Positions 44,589-55,600 of a stretch of 64,000 nucleotides of DNA are shown piece after piece. The stretch's first letter is position 1; every line of letters starts with the position of its first letter. Made by a program: the position numbers and the translations under genes. Origin of the DNA: Chlamydiae bacterium CG10_big_fil_rev_8_21_14_0_10_42_34 (GTDB lineage Bacteria > Chlamydiota > Chlamydiia > Chlamydiales > SM23-39); the NCBI GenBank assembly GCA_002773795.1, contig PFAD01000018.1:88682-152681 (forward strand), in the 5' to 3' direction. The notes under the pieces were generated by a model. It ran no database searches, was not told where the DNA came from, and saw only the letters and a list, made by a program, of their open reading frames with translations.

Positions 44589-44634
44589 TGCCTTGTAAAA
44601 CTTGCCACTGATACACAAAAATGCCTTGTAAAAC
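44589..44634 (+). repeat. 13-bp direct repeat next to the ATPase remnant
   Basis: TGCCTTGTAAAAC occurs at 44589-44601 and 44622-44634. The second copy extends into a small hairpin CTTGT/ACAAG (44625-44637). It lies in the 142-base gap between the H+-ATPase and the gutted ATPase gene, where I see no other signal. It may mark a past rearrangement. Confidence 0.45.
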
Positions 44635-44661
44635 AAGCATCTGAATGGTTGTTTTAGAGGA

Positions 44662-44928
44662 ATGAAAAGGGATCTAGAAGCGGACCTTGTCCGCTGGAAA
44701 AACCATAAAAGATTTATGCCCCTCCTCTTAACAGGGGCTAGGCAGGTCGGAAAAAGCTACCTCATCGACAAGTTTGGGGAGGAGCACTTCGAACATTGCG
44801 CCACCATTAATTTCGAAAGAAATCCTGAGTATAAAAGCTGCTTCAAAAACCTCGATCCCAAAGAAATTGTCAAAGCCATTCCATTCTATATGATTGAGCA
44901 ACTCCCCCGCCTTGTTACTCAATGTTAG
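44662..44928 (+). pseudogene. Remnant of an AAA_14/DUF4143-type ATPase with internal deletion
   Basis: 88 aa against roughly 380-430 for the family. Residues 1-70 match the N terminus of these archaeal/bacterial ATPases: LVRWKNHKRFMPLLLTGARQ, Walker A GARQVGKS, then the INFERNP strand. The last residues IPFYMIEQLPRLV look like the extreme C terminus of the same family, fused after LDPKEI. So the middle (Walker B, most of the AAA domain and the DUF4143 domain) seems to have been deleted in frame. Non-functional as an ATPase. Confidence 0.65.
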
Positions 44929-44965
44929 GCAGTGTTTTTTTTCTTCGATGTCTTATAATGGGAAA

Positions 44966-45661
44966 ATGATTCAAGAAAAGCTCATTGGAGCAGTTCTATT
45001 GATGGGGGGCGTAGGAACTCGCTTTGGGAGCTGCATCCCTAAGCAATTTCACCCCCTTTCAGGCAAAAAAGTCTACCAGCATGCTCTCGATACCATGTTA
45101 GCATCGGCCCTTTTCGACGAGATCATTTTGACAGTCCCTCCTGATTATATAGATCTACATCACGAGAATCTAACGATCATACAAGGGGGTAAAACGAGAC
45201 AAGAATCTTCGTTTTTAGCCCTCCAAGCGTTTCAAAAAAAAATAGACATTGTCCTCATTCACGATGCAGTGCGTCCCTTTGTTTCAAAAAAAATTTTGGA
45301 AGACAATGTTTTAGGGGCCATTCAATGGGGAGCTGTTGACACGTGCATTGCAACATTTGACACCTTAGTTCACGCCCCAAATAAAAAATCGATCTCTTCA
45401 ATCCCACCAAGAGAGCAGTTTTTAAGAGGGCAAACGCCTCAAACCTTTCGAATGGACTGGATTTTACAGGCCCATGAAAAAGCCCTCCTTGACGGAATCG
45501 AAAATGCAACAGATGACTGTCAGCTTGTATTACGGCAAGACAGACCCATTCACATTGTGCAAGGCGAAGAGCGCAACTTAAAAATCACAACCGAGCTCGA
45601 CCTACTCATCGCCGAAACCTATTTCGCAACTACCCATTCGGGGTATTGTAATTATAAATAA
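44966..45661 (+). CDS. ispD: 2-C-methyl-D-erythritol 4-phosphate cytidylyltransferase
   Basis: Activates MEP with CTP in the non-mevalonate isoprenoid pathway. 231 aa from ATG 44966; ATG 44948 is an alternative. CTP-binding MGGVGTRFGSCIPKQFHPL at the N terminus (usual GxGxRxG...PKQF pattern), VLIHDAVRPFVS, and RGQTPQTFRMDWI with ATDDCQLV. Its last 32 bases overlap the end of the convergent secreted-protein gene. Confidence 0.92.
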   Translation: MIQEKLIGAVLLMGGVGTRFGSCIPKQFHPLSGKKVYQHALDTMLASALFDEIILTVPPDYIDLHHENLTIIQGGKTRQESSFLALQAFQKKIDIVLIHDAVRPFVSKKILEDNVLGAIQWGAVDTCIATFDTLVHAPNKKSISSIPPREQFLRGQTPQTFRMDWILQAHEKALLDGIENATDDCQLVLRQDRPIHIVQGEERNLKITTELDLLIAETYFATTHSGYCNYK

Positions 45662-46406
45662 AGAGGACCTGCTCTACTTGTTCGGGTGTGACAACAACTG
45701 TCTGCGTTTGTTGAAAATAGGGGGGGAAATAATCAATCCGAATTAGGCTATTATCGACCGATATAGCTGTTATATTTTTCAAAAGCCCATTGGGAATTTG
45801 AGGATTAAATGGACCTGACAAATTGGTCTGAATCCAGATTTGAGTAAGCGCAGTTCTTTGAAACGAAGAGCTTGTTTTCAGCTGATTTACAGCGGAGACT
45901 ATGTCTGCTGCTCTTTGTTTTGGATCGACCGAAAAGTAAGGGTAGACGCCTCCCGTAAAGTTGGATGAAAATGAAGTGCTATTCGACGGCTGATTATATC
46001 TCGTGGGGACGTAGACCAAATCCATAAACTGCTCTACGGGAAGAACTATATATTGCGGACGAGAAGAAAACCTCTGATTGATATAAGTCACAATCAAAAG
46101 TGTATTGTGAGTGGTTTGAGTCAAGCTCTGAACAAATGAGATCATCCCCTTATTGTCGTTGGGATATTGGTAAGGTGTATACGGCAAACTTGGGAGCTTT
46201 GTTTGGAAAAGAATTTGAGGATATTCAGCACCTGTTGCATGAGAAAGTGATGAGGAGTTAAAGGTATTTACAATTTCAGCCCCTCTTTGCGCGCAATCTG
46301 TCGGATAAAATATCGTCTGACCAGTAGCTGCTAAAGCAACCACTGCGCCTGATGCAACCGAAAATACAGGGACCCAAAACATCAACAATAAAAACCGATA
46401 GACCAT
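45630..46406 (-). CDS. Secreted protein with a tandem-duplicated domain
   Basis: Not recognised. 258 aa from ATG 46406, preceded by AGAGGTG at 5 bases; another ATG lies 15 bases upstream. A Sec signal covers residues 1-27. Two halves repeat the same layout: QRGAEIVNTFN...ILFQTKL...VLPVEQFMDLVYVPTRYN (39-138) and QRAADIVSAVN...IWIQTNL...VVTPEQVEQVLFIYNYN (163-254). The repeats are diverged, so the duplication is old. Possibly a periplasmic or surface binding protein. Confidence 0.65.
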   Translation of the reverse strand: MVYRFLLLMFWVPVFSVASGAVVALAATGQTIFYPTDCAQRGAEIVNTFNSSSLSHATGAEYPQILFQTKLPSLPYTPYQYPNDNKGMISFVQSLTQTTHNTLLIVTYINQRFSSRPQYIVLPVEQFMDLVYVPTRYNQPSNSTSFSSNFTGGVYPYFSVDPKQRAADIVSAVNQLKTSSSFQRTALTQIWIQTNLSGPFNPQIPNGLLKNITAISVDNSLIRIDYFPPYFQQTQTVVVTPEQVEQVLFIYNYNTPNG

Positions 46407-46456
46407 GAAAACACCTCTCATAAAAAATAAGTGAGAAATGTACGAGCTCGACGCCT

Positions 46457-47668
46457 TTACATCAAGAAATATTTTGACTGGAAAAATTCCCTGACAACAG
46501 CGAAATGCCCTTCAAGTGCAGAGTCTTTTATGGCTCTCAGAATAGTATTCAAGTTTAAATCTCTAAACCTGCGAGTTTCTGCAATTGCCTGAACAACACT
46601 GAGATGACCATTACCTGCTGCTTTACACAATGCCCAACCGATTTCATCTATATTAATTTCATTAAATCGCATTGATCTAATGATCAGCTGGACTACTTTT
46701 AAGTGTCCCTTACTAGCAGAAGCAATGAGCGCACGCTCAAGATCGTTTACAGATATTTTGTTAAATGAAAGAAGGACGTTAACAATCCGTTTTAAACCAT
46801 AAAAAGATGCACTCACCAAAGTATCTTTTCTCATCGTCCTTACTATCTTTTTGCAATATTGAGAACTTAATGCGCTCTCTATATACTTCAAAGGAATCGT
46901 ACGAAAGCTTCCTGAATCAATGATTACCTTTACGATTTCTCCAAAGCCCTTTTTACAAGCAAACTTTAATGCTTTGCCCAAATTTTCTGCAGATATGAAT
47001 TCAAACAAATCCGATTGAATGAGTTTCACTATTGTTTCGAAGTTCCCTAATTTGGCTTGAGATGAAAAAATACGACCTAAATCACGGCCCTGTAATTCTG
47101 TTAAATTTACGATTTCTGGCGGATAGAGTTGATCCACATCACCCAGTTCTAACGTTCTAATCTCAGCTAAAAAAGGCAAATTCTCACGAATCCAATATCG
47201 GACCTGTTTCGCTTTTTGATCATCTGATTCTATTTCGCGAAGCTGCTTGATAAAATTTCGCGCAGTATATGAGGAGAAATTTTCCGGAAAAACAGAGACA
47301 ATTTTTTCAAAAAACGAATAGAGCACCTTGCTTTTTTGTTTTAATACCTCTTTTCCCAATTCATTTTTTTGTTTGTAAGAAAGGGATTCCATCGAATCTT
47401 TAAATAAGTTGTTTTGTGGCAAAATGGTCATTTCTTTTCGAAGTATTCGATCGACAATTTGAATGACCTCAATAGGTGAAGTAGCCCTTCGAGCTACTTT
47501 TCCAATCAAAGTCCCCTCACCCATTTTCAGAAAATCATCCATTAACAAACTTTCCGCCCAGACCGGGGCATTCTTATGGGTGCACCGCAATGATTTTCTC
47601 TCTTGAGGCGGCAAAAAGGTGCCAACATAAGCCTTTACATCCCCTGGCAATCCCGAAAATAAAGTCAT
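46457..47668 (-). CDS. F-box and ankyrin-repeat protein, candidate host-directed effector
   Basis: 403 aa, no Sec signal. Residues about 3-40 read as an F-box (LFSGLPGDVKAYVGTFLP then ERKSLRCTHK). After a helical linker, ankyrin-like repeats occupy about 210-400 (ALIASASKGHLKVVQLII, ALCKAAGNGHLSVVQAIA, AIKDSALEGHFAVVREFF). F-box proteins recruit targets to the eukaryotic SCF ubiquitin ligase via Skp1, so this is likely a T3SS effector; that is inference. A TATAAT on the minus strand (47701-47696) lies 27 bases before the ATG. AT-rich upstream region. Confidence 0.75.
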   Translation of the reverse strand: MTLFSGLPGDVKAYVGTFLPPQERKSLRCTHKNAPVWAESLLMDDFLKMGEGTLIGKVARRATSPIEVIQIVDRILRKEMTILPQNNLFKDSMESLSYKQKNELGKEVLKQKSKVLYSFFEKIVSVFPENFSSYTARNFIKQLREIESDDQKAKQVRYWIRENLPFLAEIRTLELGDVDQLYPPEIVNLTELQGRDLGRIFSSQAKLGNFETIVKLIQSDLFEFISAENLGKALKFACKKGFGEIVKVIIDSGSFRTIPLKYIESALSSQYCKKIVRTMRKDTLVSASFYGLKRIVNVLLSFNKISVNDLERALIASASKGHLKVVQLIIRSMRFNEINIDEIGWALCKAAGNGHLSVVQAIAETRRFRDLNLNTILRAIKDSALEGHFAVVREFFQSKYFLM

Positions 47669-47899
47669 AATTATAAATCCGCATTAGTTTTATTAATTAT
47701 ATCAAAATGTTAAGTATAATTAAACATTAATTTGCAATTCAGATGCGACTAAAAATGAGTGACATATATACATAAACGAACTCAAAAATTGGGAGTTTGA
47801 CAAGGGGGTTTTGCACGAAAGCCACACAAAACTATCAATTTAAACCCTAGTGTCAAATAATAATTTTTCTTATATAAGTATGTATTGGGAGAAACCCAT

Positions 47900-49600
47900 T
47901 TGAGATCCGTGTTGCCCATTATTTTCTGGCTTCTTCTTGCAGTTTGCCATGCAAGCCCTGAAGAAATAGATCCGCCTATTTCTCAAGAGGAGCTGCCCTC
48001 AGATTCTTCAAAAAAACAAAGAGCTTCCTCCATTCCTGAACACACAATTCAGGCGATCATCTTAGTCAATTCTAAAGCAGAACTTCTTGAGGTAGATTCT
48101 TTACAAGGGCTCTATGGCCTAAAGATAAAAGATGTCCCTATCCCTGGCACCAAATCTGCATTGAACGCAAAACTTACCCCCCTTTACTACAATCAAAAGT
48201 TCACTCAAAAAAATGTGACTCAAATCAAAAAAGCGATCACTGAATTTTACGAAGAAAATGGGCTCCCTTTTGTTTTAGTTTCCGTCCCTTCACAGAACAT
48301 CACCAAAGGGGTGCTACAATTAGTTGTGCAAGAGAGCAAGATTGGAAAACTCGAATTTGTTGGTAACAAGTGGGCTCCGACAAAAATGGTTAGCAAATAT
48401 CTAACTCTCAAAGAGGGTGACTCAATTAGACAAAACGCTCTTTTGAAAGATCTCGATTTTATGAATCGCAACCCATTTAGAAGGGTGAGTCTGATCTACA
48501 GTCAAGGAGATACCAAAAATACGACCAACCTAACCTTTGATGTTGATGCACGCAAACCATACCGATTTTATACAGGTGTTGACGACACAGGGGTTCCTAC
48601 GACTGGAAGAGGACGCGTTTTTGCAGGATTTTGTTGGGATCAGATGTTTCAGCTCGATCACATGCTCTTGTTCCAATATACAACGAACTATGAATCGAGC
48701 AAATTTCATGCCTATACGGTTCAATATACAGCGTATCTCCCTTGGGAAGCTGTCCTAAATCTTTTTGGAGGCTATTCATCGGTTCATGCGCATCTCCCTT
48801 ATCCCGATCGCTCAAATCATGGACAAAGTGGACAAGCATCTCTACGCTATCACACCCCATTTGCGCCAAACCGATCACTCATCCATGAATTCATTGCAGG
48901 GGCCGATTGGAAAATCACAGACAATACCGTTGAGTATGTCGATACCGTCTTTCCTGTCTTCGCTCAGGCGATAAACATCTCTCAAGGGGTTCTTGGCTAT
49001 GTTTGTAAGTACCAAAAAGAAAAGACAGCTGTCGAATCGGGAATTGAGATGTTTTTTTCCCCGGGGGAAATTCTCCCTGGTCAATCGAATGCTGATTTTG
49101 AGTCTCTCAGGCCTGGCGCAAAAAATACATGGGTCTATTTCAACGGACATCTCTCTTATGAAAAGATGTTTTCTTCTTTCACCTATCAATTCTACTTCAA
49201 AGGGCAAGCTTCTACAGAATCTCTCATCCCAATGGTTCAACTGGGCATTGGGGGATATGGGAGTGTAAGAGGATATGATGAGAGACAAATGAGTGTCGAC
49301 ACAGGAATGTTTGTGAGCAACGAGCTGAGAGCTCCTGGATTTTCTATTTTCCGCTCTAAGCAGCCCCATCAAGACAAAATGCAATTTCTCATCTTCTTTG
49401 ATGTGGGAGGTGGCGCTGATTACAACAAGATCTTTTCGATCAAGCCACACAACTATCTAATGGGAGCAGGCCCTGGGGTTCGCTACCACTTTGGACAGTT
49501 TTTAACAGCACGCCTAGATTGGGGCATCAAGCTCCACCATCAAGAAGGATTTACTGGAGGAAACAGCATGTTCCACTTCAGCGTCATTGGTAGTTATTAA
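47900..49600 (+). CDS. Two-partner secretion outer-membrane transporter TpsB (FhaC/ShlB family)
   Basis: 566 aa from TTG 47900, chosen because GGGAGA lies 6 bases upstream; TTG 47885 is also open. Signal peptide (SVLPIIFWLLLAVCHA), linker, two POTRA-like domains at about 45-225 (YYNQKFTQKNVTQIKKAITE, LEFVGNKW), then a 16-strand-type barrel. VRGYDER near residue 460 is the conserved VRG motif of Omp85/TpsB. It should secrete the giant TpsA encoded head-on from 62135 and perhaps the second TpsA at 63650. Confidence 0.92.
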   Translation: MRSVLPIIFWLLLAVCHASPEEIDPPISQEELPSDSSKKQRASSIPEHTIQAIILVNSKAELLEVDSLQGLYGLKIKDVPIPGTKSALNAKLTPLYYNQKFTQKNVTQIKKAITEFYEENGLPFVLVSVPSQNITKGVLQLVVQESKIGKLEFVGNKWAPTKMVSKYLTLKEGDSIRQNALLKDLDFMNRNPFRRVSLIYSQGDTKNTTNLTFDVDARKPYRFYTGVDDTGVPTTGRGRVFAGFCWDQMFQLDHMLLFQYTTNYESSKFHAYTVQYTAYLPWEAVLNLFGGYSSVHAHLPYPDRSNHGQSGQASLRYHTPFAPNRSLIHEFIAGADWKITDNTVEYVDTVFPVFAQAINISQGVLGYVCKYQKEKTAVESGIEMFFSPGEILPGQSNADFESLRPGAKNTWVYFNGHLSYEKMFSSFTYQFYFKGQASTESLIPMVQLGIGGYGSVRGYDERQMSVDTGMFVSNELRAPGFSIFRSKQPHQDKMQFLIFFDVGGGADYNKIFSIKPHNYLMGAGPGVRYHFGQFLTARLDWGIKLHHQEGFTGGNSMFHFSVIGSY

Positions 49601-49641
49601 CCCGTAGCCGGCCGTTGTCAATTGTTTAGGCCGCGGGTTAA
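49597..49641. terminator. Inverted repeat between convergent tpsB and tpsA
   Basis: TTAACCCG...CGGCC (49597-49613, with a 4-base bulge) pairs with GGCCGCGGGTTAA (49629-49641). The stop codons of both genes lie in the arms. There is no strong T-tract, but position suggests a bidirectional transcription end. The TTAACCCG arm end resembles the ends of the 25497-25648 element. Confidence 0.55.
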
Positions 49642-52600
49642 TATTGATCGTAGTTCAACAACGTAGATTCAAAAAACAGCTTTGCTTCAAGCTCTTCGGG
49701 GTTGATCGCAAGGCTCTTTTCATTTAATGGACCATTTGGACTAAGCATCCCCTCTCTTTTATAATCCGCTCCAGCTAAAAAGTGGATCATTGGAGAAAGG
49801 TATTTTCCCCCTATATTATTTAAAATAGGCGTAGATTTACGCATTTGAAGATAGATTGTCGGTGCTTTAATCGTTAAATTTTCTGTAGCAACCATATCGC
49901 TTAATATTGCGCTCGATTCTAGATCGAGATCAATACTGCCAAGCACCGTCATCGACTCATAAGGGCCCATAATGAGTCTATCCGCTTGGATCATCACATC
50001 ATTGCCCTCTAAGCTGCTCGTGATTGTAGCCACACCTGCCGCGCGAACTCTTCCGGCAGAAAGGGTAACCGTGCCCCCGATCCCTTTGATCGTTCCAGAG
50101 CCCCCTTTTGCAATCATATTTCCCCTGCCTGTCTGATCTTTTTGCAGTTGGATTATCCCTTTAGCAATTCCATCTTGAATCTCACTTGTTGGCTGTAAGG
50201 TAATGCTTCCTGCATTGCCGCCTGTTGTATGGCCATCACCACCCGAGGTATCTACATGCTGAACTAAAATCGATCCCAAAGTAGATGTAATGACAACATC
50301 TCCGCCATCTATTCCAATTCTTCGATTGTTTGCGCTCCCCTTTGTAATGATTTGAGAAAAGCAAGCATCTGTTTCTGCGCTACAATAAAATGTCCCGCCA
50401 TCTTTTTGCCCAGACAGGTCAATATCTCCCAAAACAGTCACATTCGAGCCCAAAGCACGACATGCCAAGTCAAAATTACCGGTAATTGTGTGCTTGAAAA
50501 GGATCCCATTATCCCCACAATTTAAAAAGTCGCCTTGAGACTGCAATGCAACAGGGCCGTCATACACAAGAGGACCGTTTTGTACTCCATGAGAGCCATT
50601 CACCGAAATAAATCCACCCTGTACATGCAAATAGTCAAGGAGTGCATCGACTCCAACTTGGTCTTTAAATGTGATAGAGCCACTCCCGCTAAAAAGGGCC
50701 ATTCCACAAGGACCCTGAACGGGTTGATTGAAAACAATGTCTCCATTGCTTGTTTTTGAATCCAAAGTCACATCTGCGATCAAACGAACATTTGAATGAA
50801 ATGAAATGGGACCTTTCTGAACAATAATATCTGCTCCCAGTGAAACAGGACCAGAGCCGCTTTGAACAAATGTACCAGACAGTTCAACTTTACTTTGATC
50901 AGAAATTTTCAACAAATCGCAATTGTTAATTGTAAGCGGTCCTTCTTTTTCTGTAAGGACACCTTGGCAAAGCGTAATCGCAGATCCAGTCAACGTGATT
51001 CCCTGAGGACCCAATGTTTGAATCTTCCCATCATATACGCCTGATCCCGATCCTTTTTGTGTAAGACTTTGCGCAGTAATTGCTCTTGTTTGAATCTTTT
51101 GATTTGAAATGAGTGTGAGCGTACTTAACGGACCGTCCACAAAAGAGCCAAGAATAATTTCCCCTTCATCTGCCTTTAAAGTTAGCTCTTTATTTACAAA
51201 AAGATTCCCTCCAAATGCAATCGAACCCTCAGAGCTCGCCTCAATCAATAAAGGCGTAAGATTATTGATAGTTGTTGGAACAGATCCTTTAACAGCAAGT
51301 GAGTGTGCTTGAATCCCGCAAACATCTGGCCCAACAACTACAGCTGAGCAAGTTTCACTAACCGCTATGTCATTTAGAGGCAGACTTCGTCCAATATCTG
51401 CTCCAAATACGATGTTTTTTGGAGTAATCAACTCAAGGTTATATGGCCCATCTACCGTATTTAAAAAGGAGATATCACCTCCACTAGACTGCAAGCATAA
51501 ATCGCGATCGAGCAAGAGCTTACCAGAGAAGAAAATCGGCTGATCGCTTGTTGTGATATCAGCTCCAATGAAAACATCACCGCTCCCTTTTTGAGTAAAT
51601 CCACACGCTTTGACTAATTTTGTGTGAATTGCACAATTAGAAGTTAGTGTTAACGAGCCCTTTGGCACATCGATAGCATCGGATAACGTGATGCTTCCTT
51701 GATCTGTGGTTAATGCAAGCTCATCCGCTCCTTGGATCTTGCCCCCAAATGCAAGGGAACCAACAAGACCCGCATCAACAGTCAGTAATCCTTTATTTTT
51801 AAATACCGAAGGGACGTCCCCTTCAACGATCAGTGAATTTAATTGCACCTCAGAAACTGACTCGCCTATAACTAGATGTTTATTGCAATGCGCCACGACC
51901 AACCCTTGAAGTCGCGTTGCAGCTCCAATATTTCCACAAAAGAGGATATCGCTCTTTTCTGAAGTTAATTTCAGAAAGTAGGAGCCATCAACTGTGTTTG
52001 CAAATGCAATATCGGCAGCACCAGAGCTTAAAGCAACATCTTGTACAAGCGAAACAGGTCCTGTGAAATGGATCGGATGATCTAAAGCTGTAAGATCTGC
52101 TCCAATGCAAGTGAGGCCTAATCCTTTTTGAATAAACGACCCAGATAGTTCCATTTTCCCTAAAAGGGTTAATCGCCCTGAGTTATTGATTTCAAAGGGG
52201 CCGCTGTCTTCAGTTGCCATTTCATGAAGCGTAATCGCAGATCCAGTTATAGAAATTCCCCGAGAACCCAATGTTTGAATCTTCCCATCATATAGACTTG
52301 ATCCCGACCCTTTTTGTGTAAGACTTTGCGCTGTAATTGCTTTTGTTTGAATCATGTGATTTGAAACTAAAGTCAAATCTGCATGAGAGCCCTTTACAGC
52401 CTCTTCGAGGACAATTTTTCCGCTATCTGCAAGTAGCGTCAAGTCTGATTTTGTACAAAGGGTTCCTCCAAATGCGAGCGAACCCAAAGAGCCTACATCA
52501 ATTGTAAGTGGCTTAACATTGTTCATTTCTGTGGGAACTTTCCCTTGAACTGTAAATGCGCTTGCCTGCACTGAAGTGACTTCGGTATCTATCAAAACTT

Positions 52601-55600
52601 TTTGGCTTTCAGGATGAATTGTAACTCTTCCGAGACGCGCTGTGTCTCCAAGATTTTTAGAAAAGATTACATTTTTACCCGCTGAAACCTTCAAATTATA
52701 GGACCCATCTAAAGTGTTTTCGAAAGCAATATCTCCACTATTTGATACTAAAGAGGTATCACCAACTAAGACCGTTGGGCTTGCAAAAGAGATTGAATCG
52801 GTAGTTGTTGTAATCATTCCGGCAATAGAAACTGTCCCTGTACCCCTTTGGACAAAGGGTCCGGTTAAAAACATGTTTGCAGTGAGGATTAAATCGCCCG
52901 AGTGATTGATTGTAAAAGGTCCATTCGAACCTGTAGCTACAGATGCTTTGATCGTGATCTTCGATCCCGACAAATTGATCCCCGCTGCACCACTTGTCGT
53001 AATTACATCTTTATATTCTCCTGATCCAGCCCCTTTTTGGGTCAATGTGCTAGCTGTGATTCCGCCTGATCGAACCGACTGATTTGAAACCACGACAAGG
53101 TCTTTAAGAGGGCCCTTCACACCGCCCTTCAAATGGATACTTCCCTTGTCCGTGACTAAAGTAAGGTCTTGCTTTCCAGCATTTGTCCCGTAAACCACAC
53201 CGCCAAATATAATCGATCCAGACTGTCCTACATCAATGGTTAGCGTATCCATATTATTCAATATGGTTGGGACAAAGCCTTTAACCAGAAAAGATTTTGC
53301 CTGAATATGTTGAACCGACTTCCCTACACAAAGGCTATGAGCACCTTCATCGATGACTATCTCTTTAAGAACTGTTGTACTTCCAACATTTCCATTGAAG
53401 GTGATTTTCCCTCCGGCACTTTTTAGCCTGAGCGTTTCAGCACCTATATTTGTCCCATTAACAGGAGAATTAAATGTGATATCTGCTGAACCTGAATCGA
53501 AATGAACCGAGCTAAGAAGTTGAATGTTTCCTGAAAAATAGACGGCATGATCATCTGTTTTCAGTTGGGCGCCAATAAATACAGGTCCCGCCCCTTTTTG
53601 TGTAAATTCTCCACTCAAATCCATATCGGCAAGAATTGTCAAAGCCTCTAAATTTTCAATTGTGACAGACCCTTTACCTTTTGTGATTACAGCTTCATTC
53701 ATTACAATTGTAGATCCGGACAAATGGATCTCATTTGCAAAAATCTTCCCATCATAGGTGCTCGAAGCTGTGCCTGTTTGAGCAAGCGAGCTTGCATGGA
53801 TATCTTTGCAGTAAATCAGGCCATTTGAGCTGAGGCTCAAGGATCCTGGCATTTGCACTTTTGGTCCCGCAAATGTAATACTCCCTTGATCTGCGAGCAA
53901 ATGTAACCCTTCAGCCCCTTCGATATTGCCGCCAAAAAGGGCAGAGCCGTCTCTTCCCAAATCGACAGTTAGAGGTGCTGTATTATAAAAGTGACTTGGG
54001 ACAGATCCAGATACTGTAAGTGAATTTACCCCAATATGGGTCACAGCTTCTCCAACATGAAACCTCCCGCAACTATCCGCAATGAACAATCCCTTTAGAG
54101 GCGCTATTTCCCCCACATTTGCATCTAATGCAACAACTCCTGACTTTGCATTTAAATTCAAATAATGAGGTCCATTGATTGTCCGATTAAAATGAATATC
54201 ACCCTTGCTCGCATTCAAAGTAAGCTCTTCTACAAGCTCGACATCTCCAGAAAAGTGTAAACCTTTCGCATCGATCCCTTTTGCAATTGATACCGAGCCT
54301 AAGCCTGTTTGATCAAAAGATGCGTTCACATTTAACTTTTGCAAAATGGTTAAAGATCCAGAATGATCAATTGTGACCGCCCCTTCAGAAGTTATTGGAG
54401 CATGAAGTGTAATATCGGATCCTGATAAAGAGATCCCCTCTAGACTGCTAACAGAAATTTTTCCAAAATATGCGCTCGAGCCGATCCCTTTTTGGATTAA
54501 CTGCTTTGCTGTAATCTCTGATGTTTGAATTGAATTGTTTGAAACTAAAGTGAGCTCGCCATCGAGTCTTTCTACTGCCTTAGATAAAGTAATGCTACCC
54601 AAATCTGTGATTAAGCTAAGTCCTGACACTCCTTGAAGGGTTCCCCCAAATGCAATCGAGCCTTCCTTATCTGCATAAATCGACAGGCGCTCAAAATTAC
54701 TCAATACAGTAGGAACGAGCTCCGCGACATGCATTGAATTTGCTTTGATCTGTGTAACGGCCTTGCCAATAAAAACCCTTGCGCAATCAGGTGTAATGAC
54801 AAGACTTTCAAGAGGAGATACATCTCCTATATTTGCATTGCAAACTACATCGCCTTTTCCAGAGGATATCTTTAGATGATGGGCGCCATCTACCCGATTG
54901 GCAAAAGTGACACCGCCTTCATTTGATTTTAAAAAGACATCTCCAACAAGTTCAACATCGCTTGCAAAATAGATTGGACCTGTTGGCGCAACCATGTCAC
55001 TGCCAATTGCTACTGAATTTGCAGTAATAAAGATCCCCTTATCTCCACTCACATCAATTTTTCCCCCAAACTCACTCCTCGAGGAACCTTCTTGAAGAAG
55101 TCTTTGGGCTGCTATTGCATCTGTGCGAACATCTCCATTCGATGAGATTGAAAGGGTATTTAAAACTCCCTTTTCTCCAATCGGATGAGCGAAGTGAAGT
55201 GTCCCTAAATCAACATTTACCGATAACGATGCATCTATTGCATTCAAATCTCGATCAAAAAAGATGGAACCGTTTTCATCTGTAGAGATCGTTACCATGT
55301 TTGCTAAAAGTTGTACGGGGCTAAAAAAGTGAATATCGCCCCCACCTGATGAAATCAGTGCATCTGCAATCGCGATACTTTTTTCTTTTGTCTGGAAGCT
55401 GATCTGACCCTTTGTTTCAATTTTACAAGCTTTTCCAGAAAGGAACGCTCCAAAGCCTTTTTCGCTTGATCCCTCAATTGAAATATCTCCATCTTCACTT
55501 GTAAAAGGGGCATCATTCAAACAAAATCCAGCACTTTTTTCCCCATCTCCTCCATAGACATTCACAGACACATTTTTAGAGGCTGCAAACATAGCTGCAA

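Noticed and set aside
49638..50700. Contact-dependent-inhibition toxin at the adhesin C terminus with an immunity gene
   Set aside because: No VENN or pretoxin motif, no toxin-like domain is visible, and no small immunity gene follows the stop.
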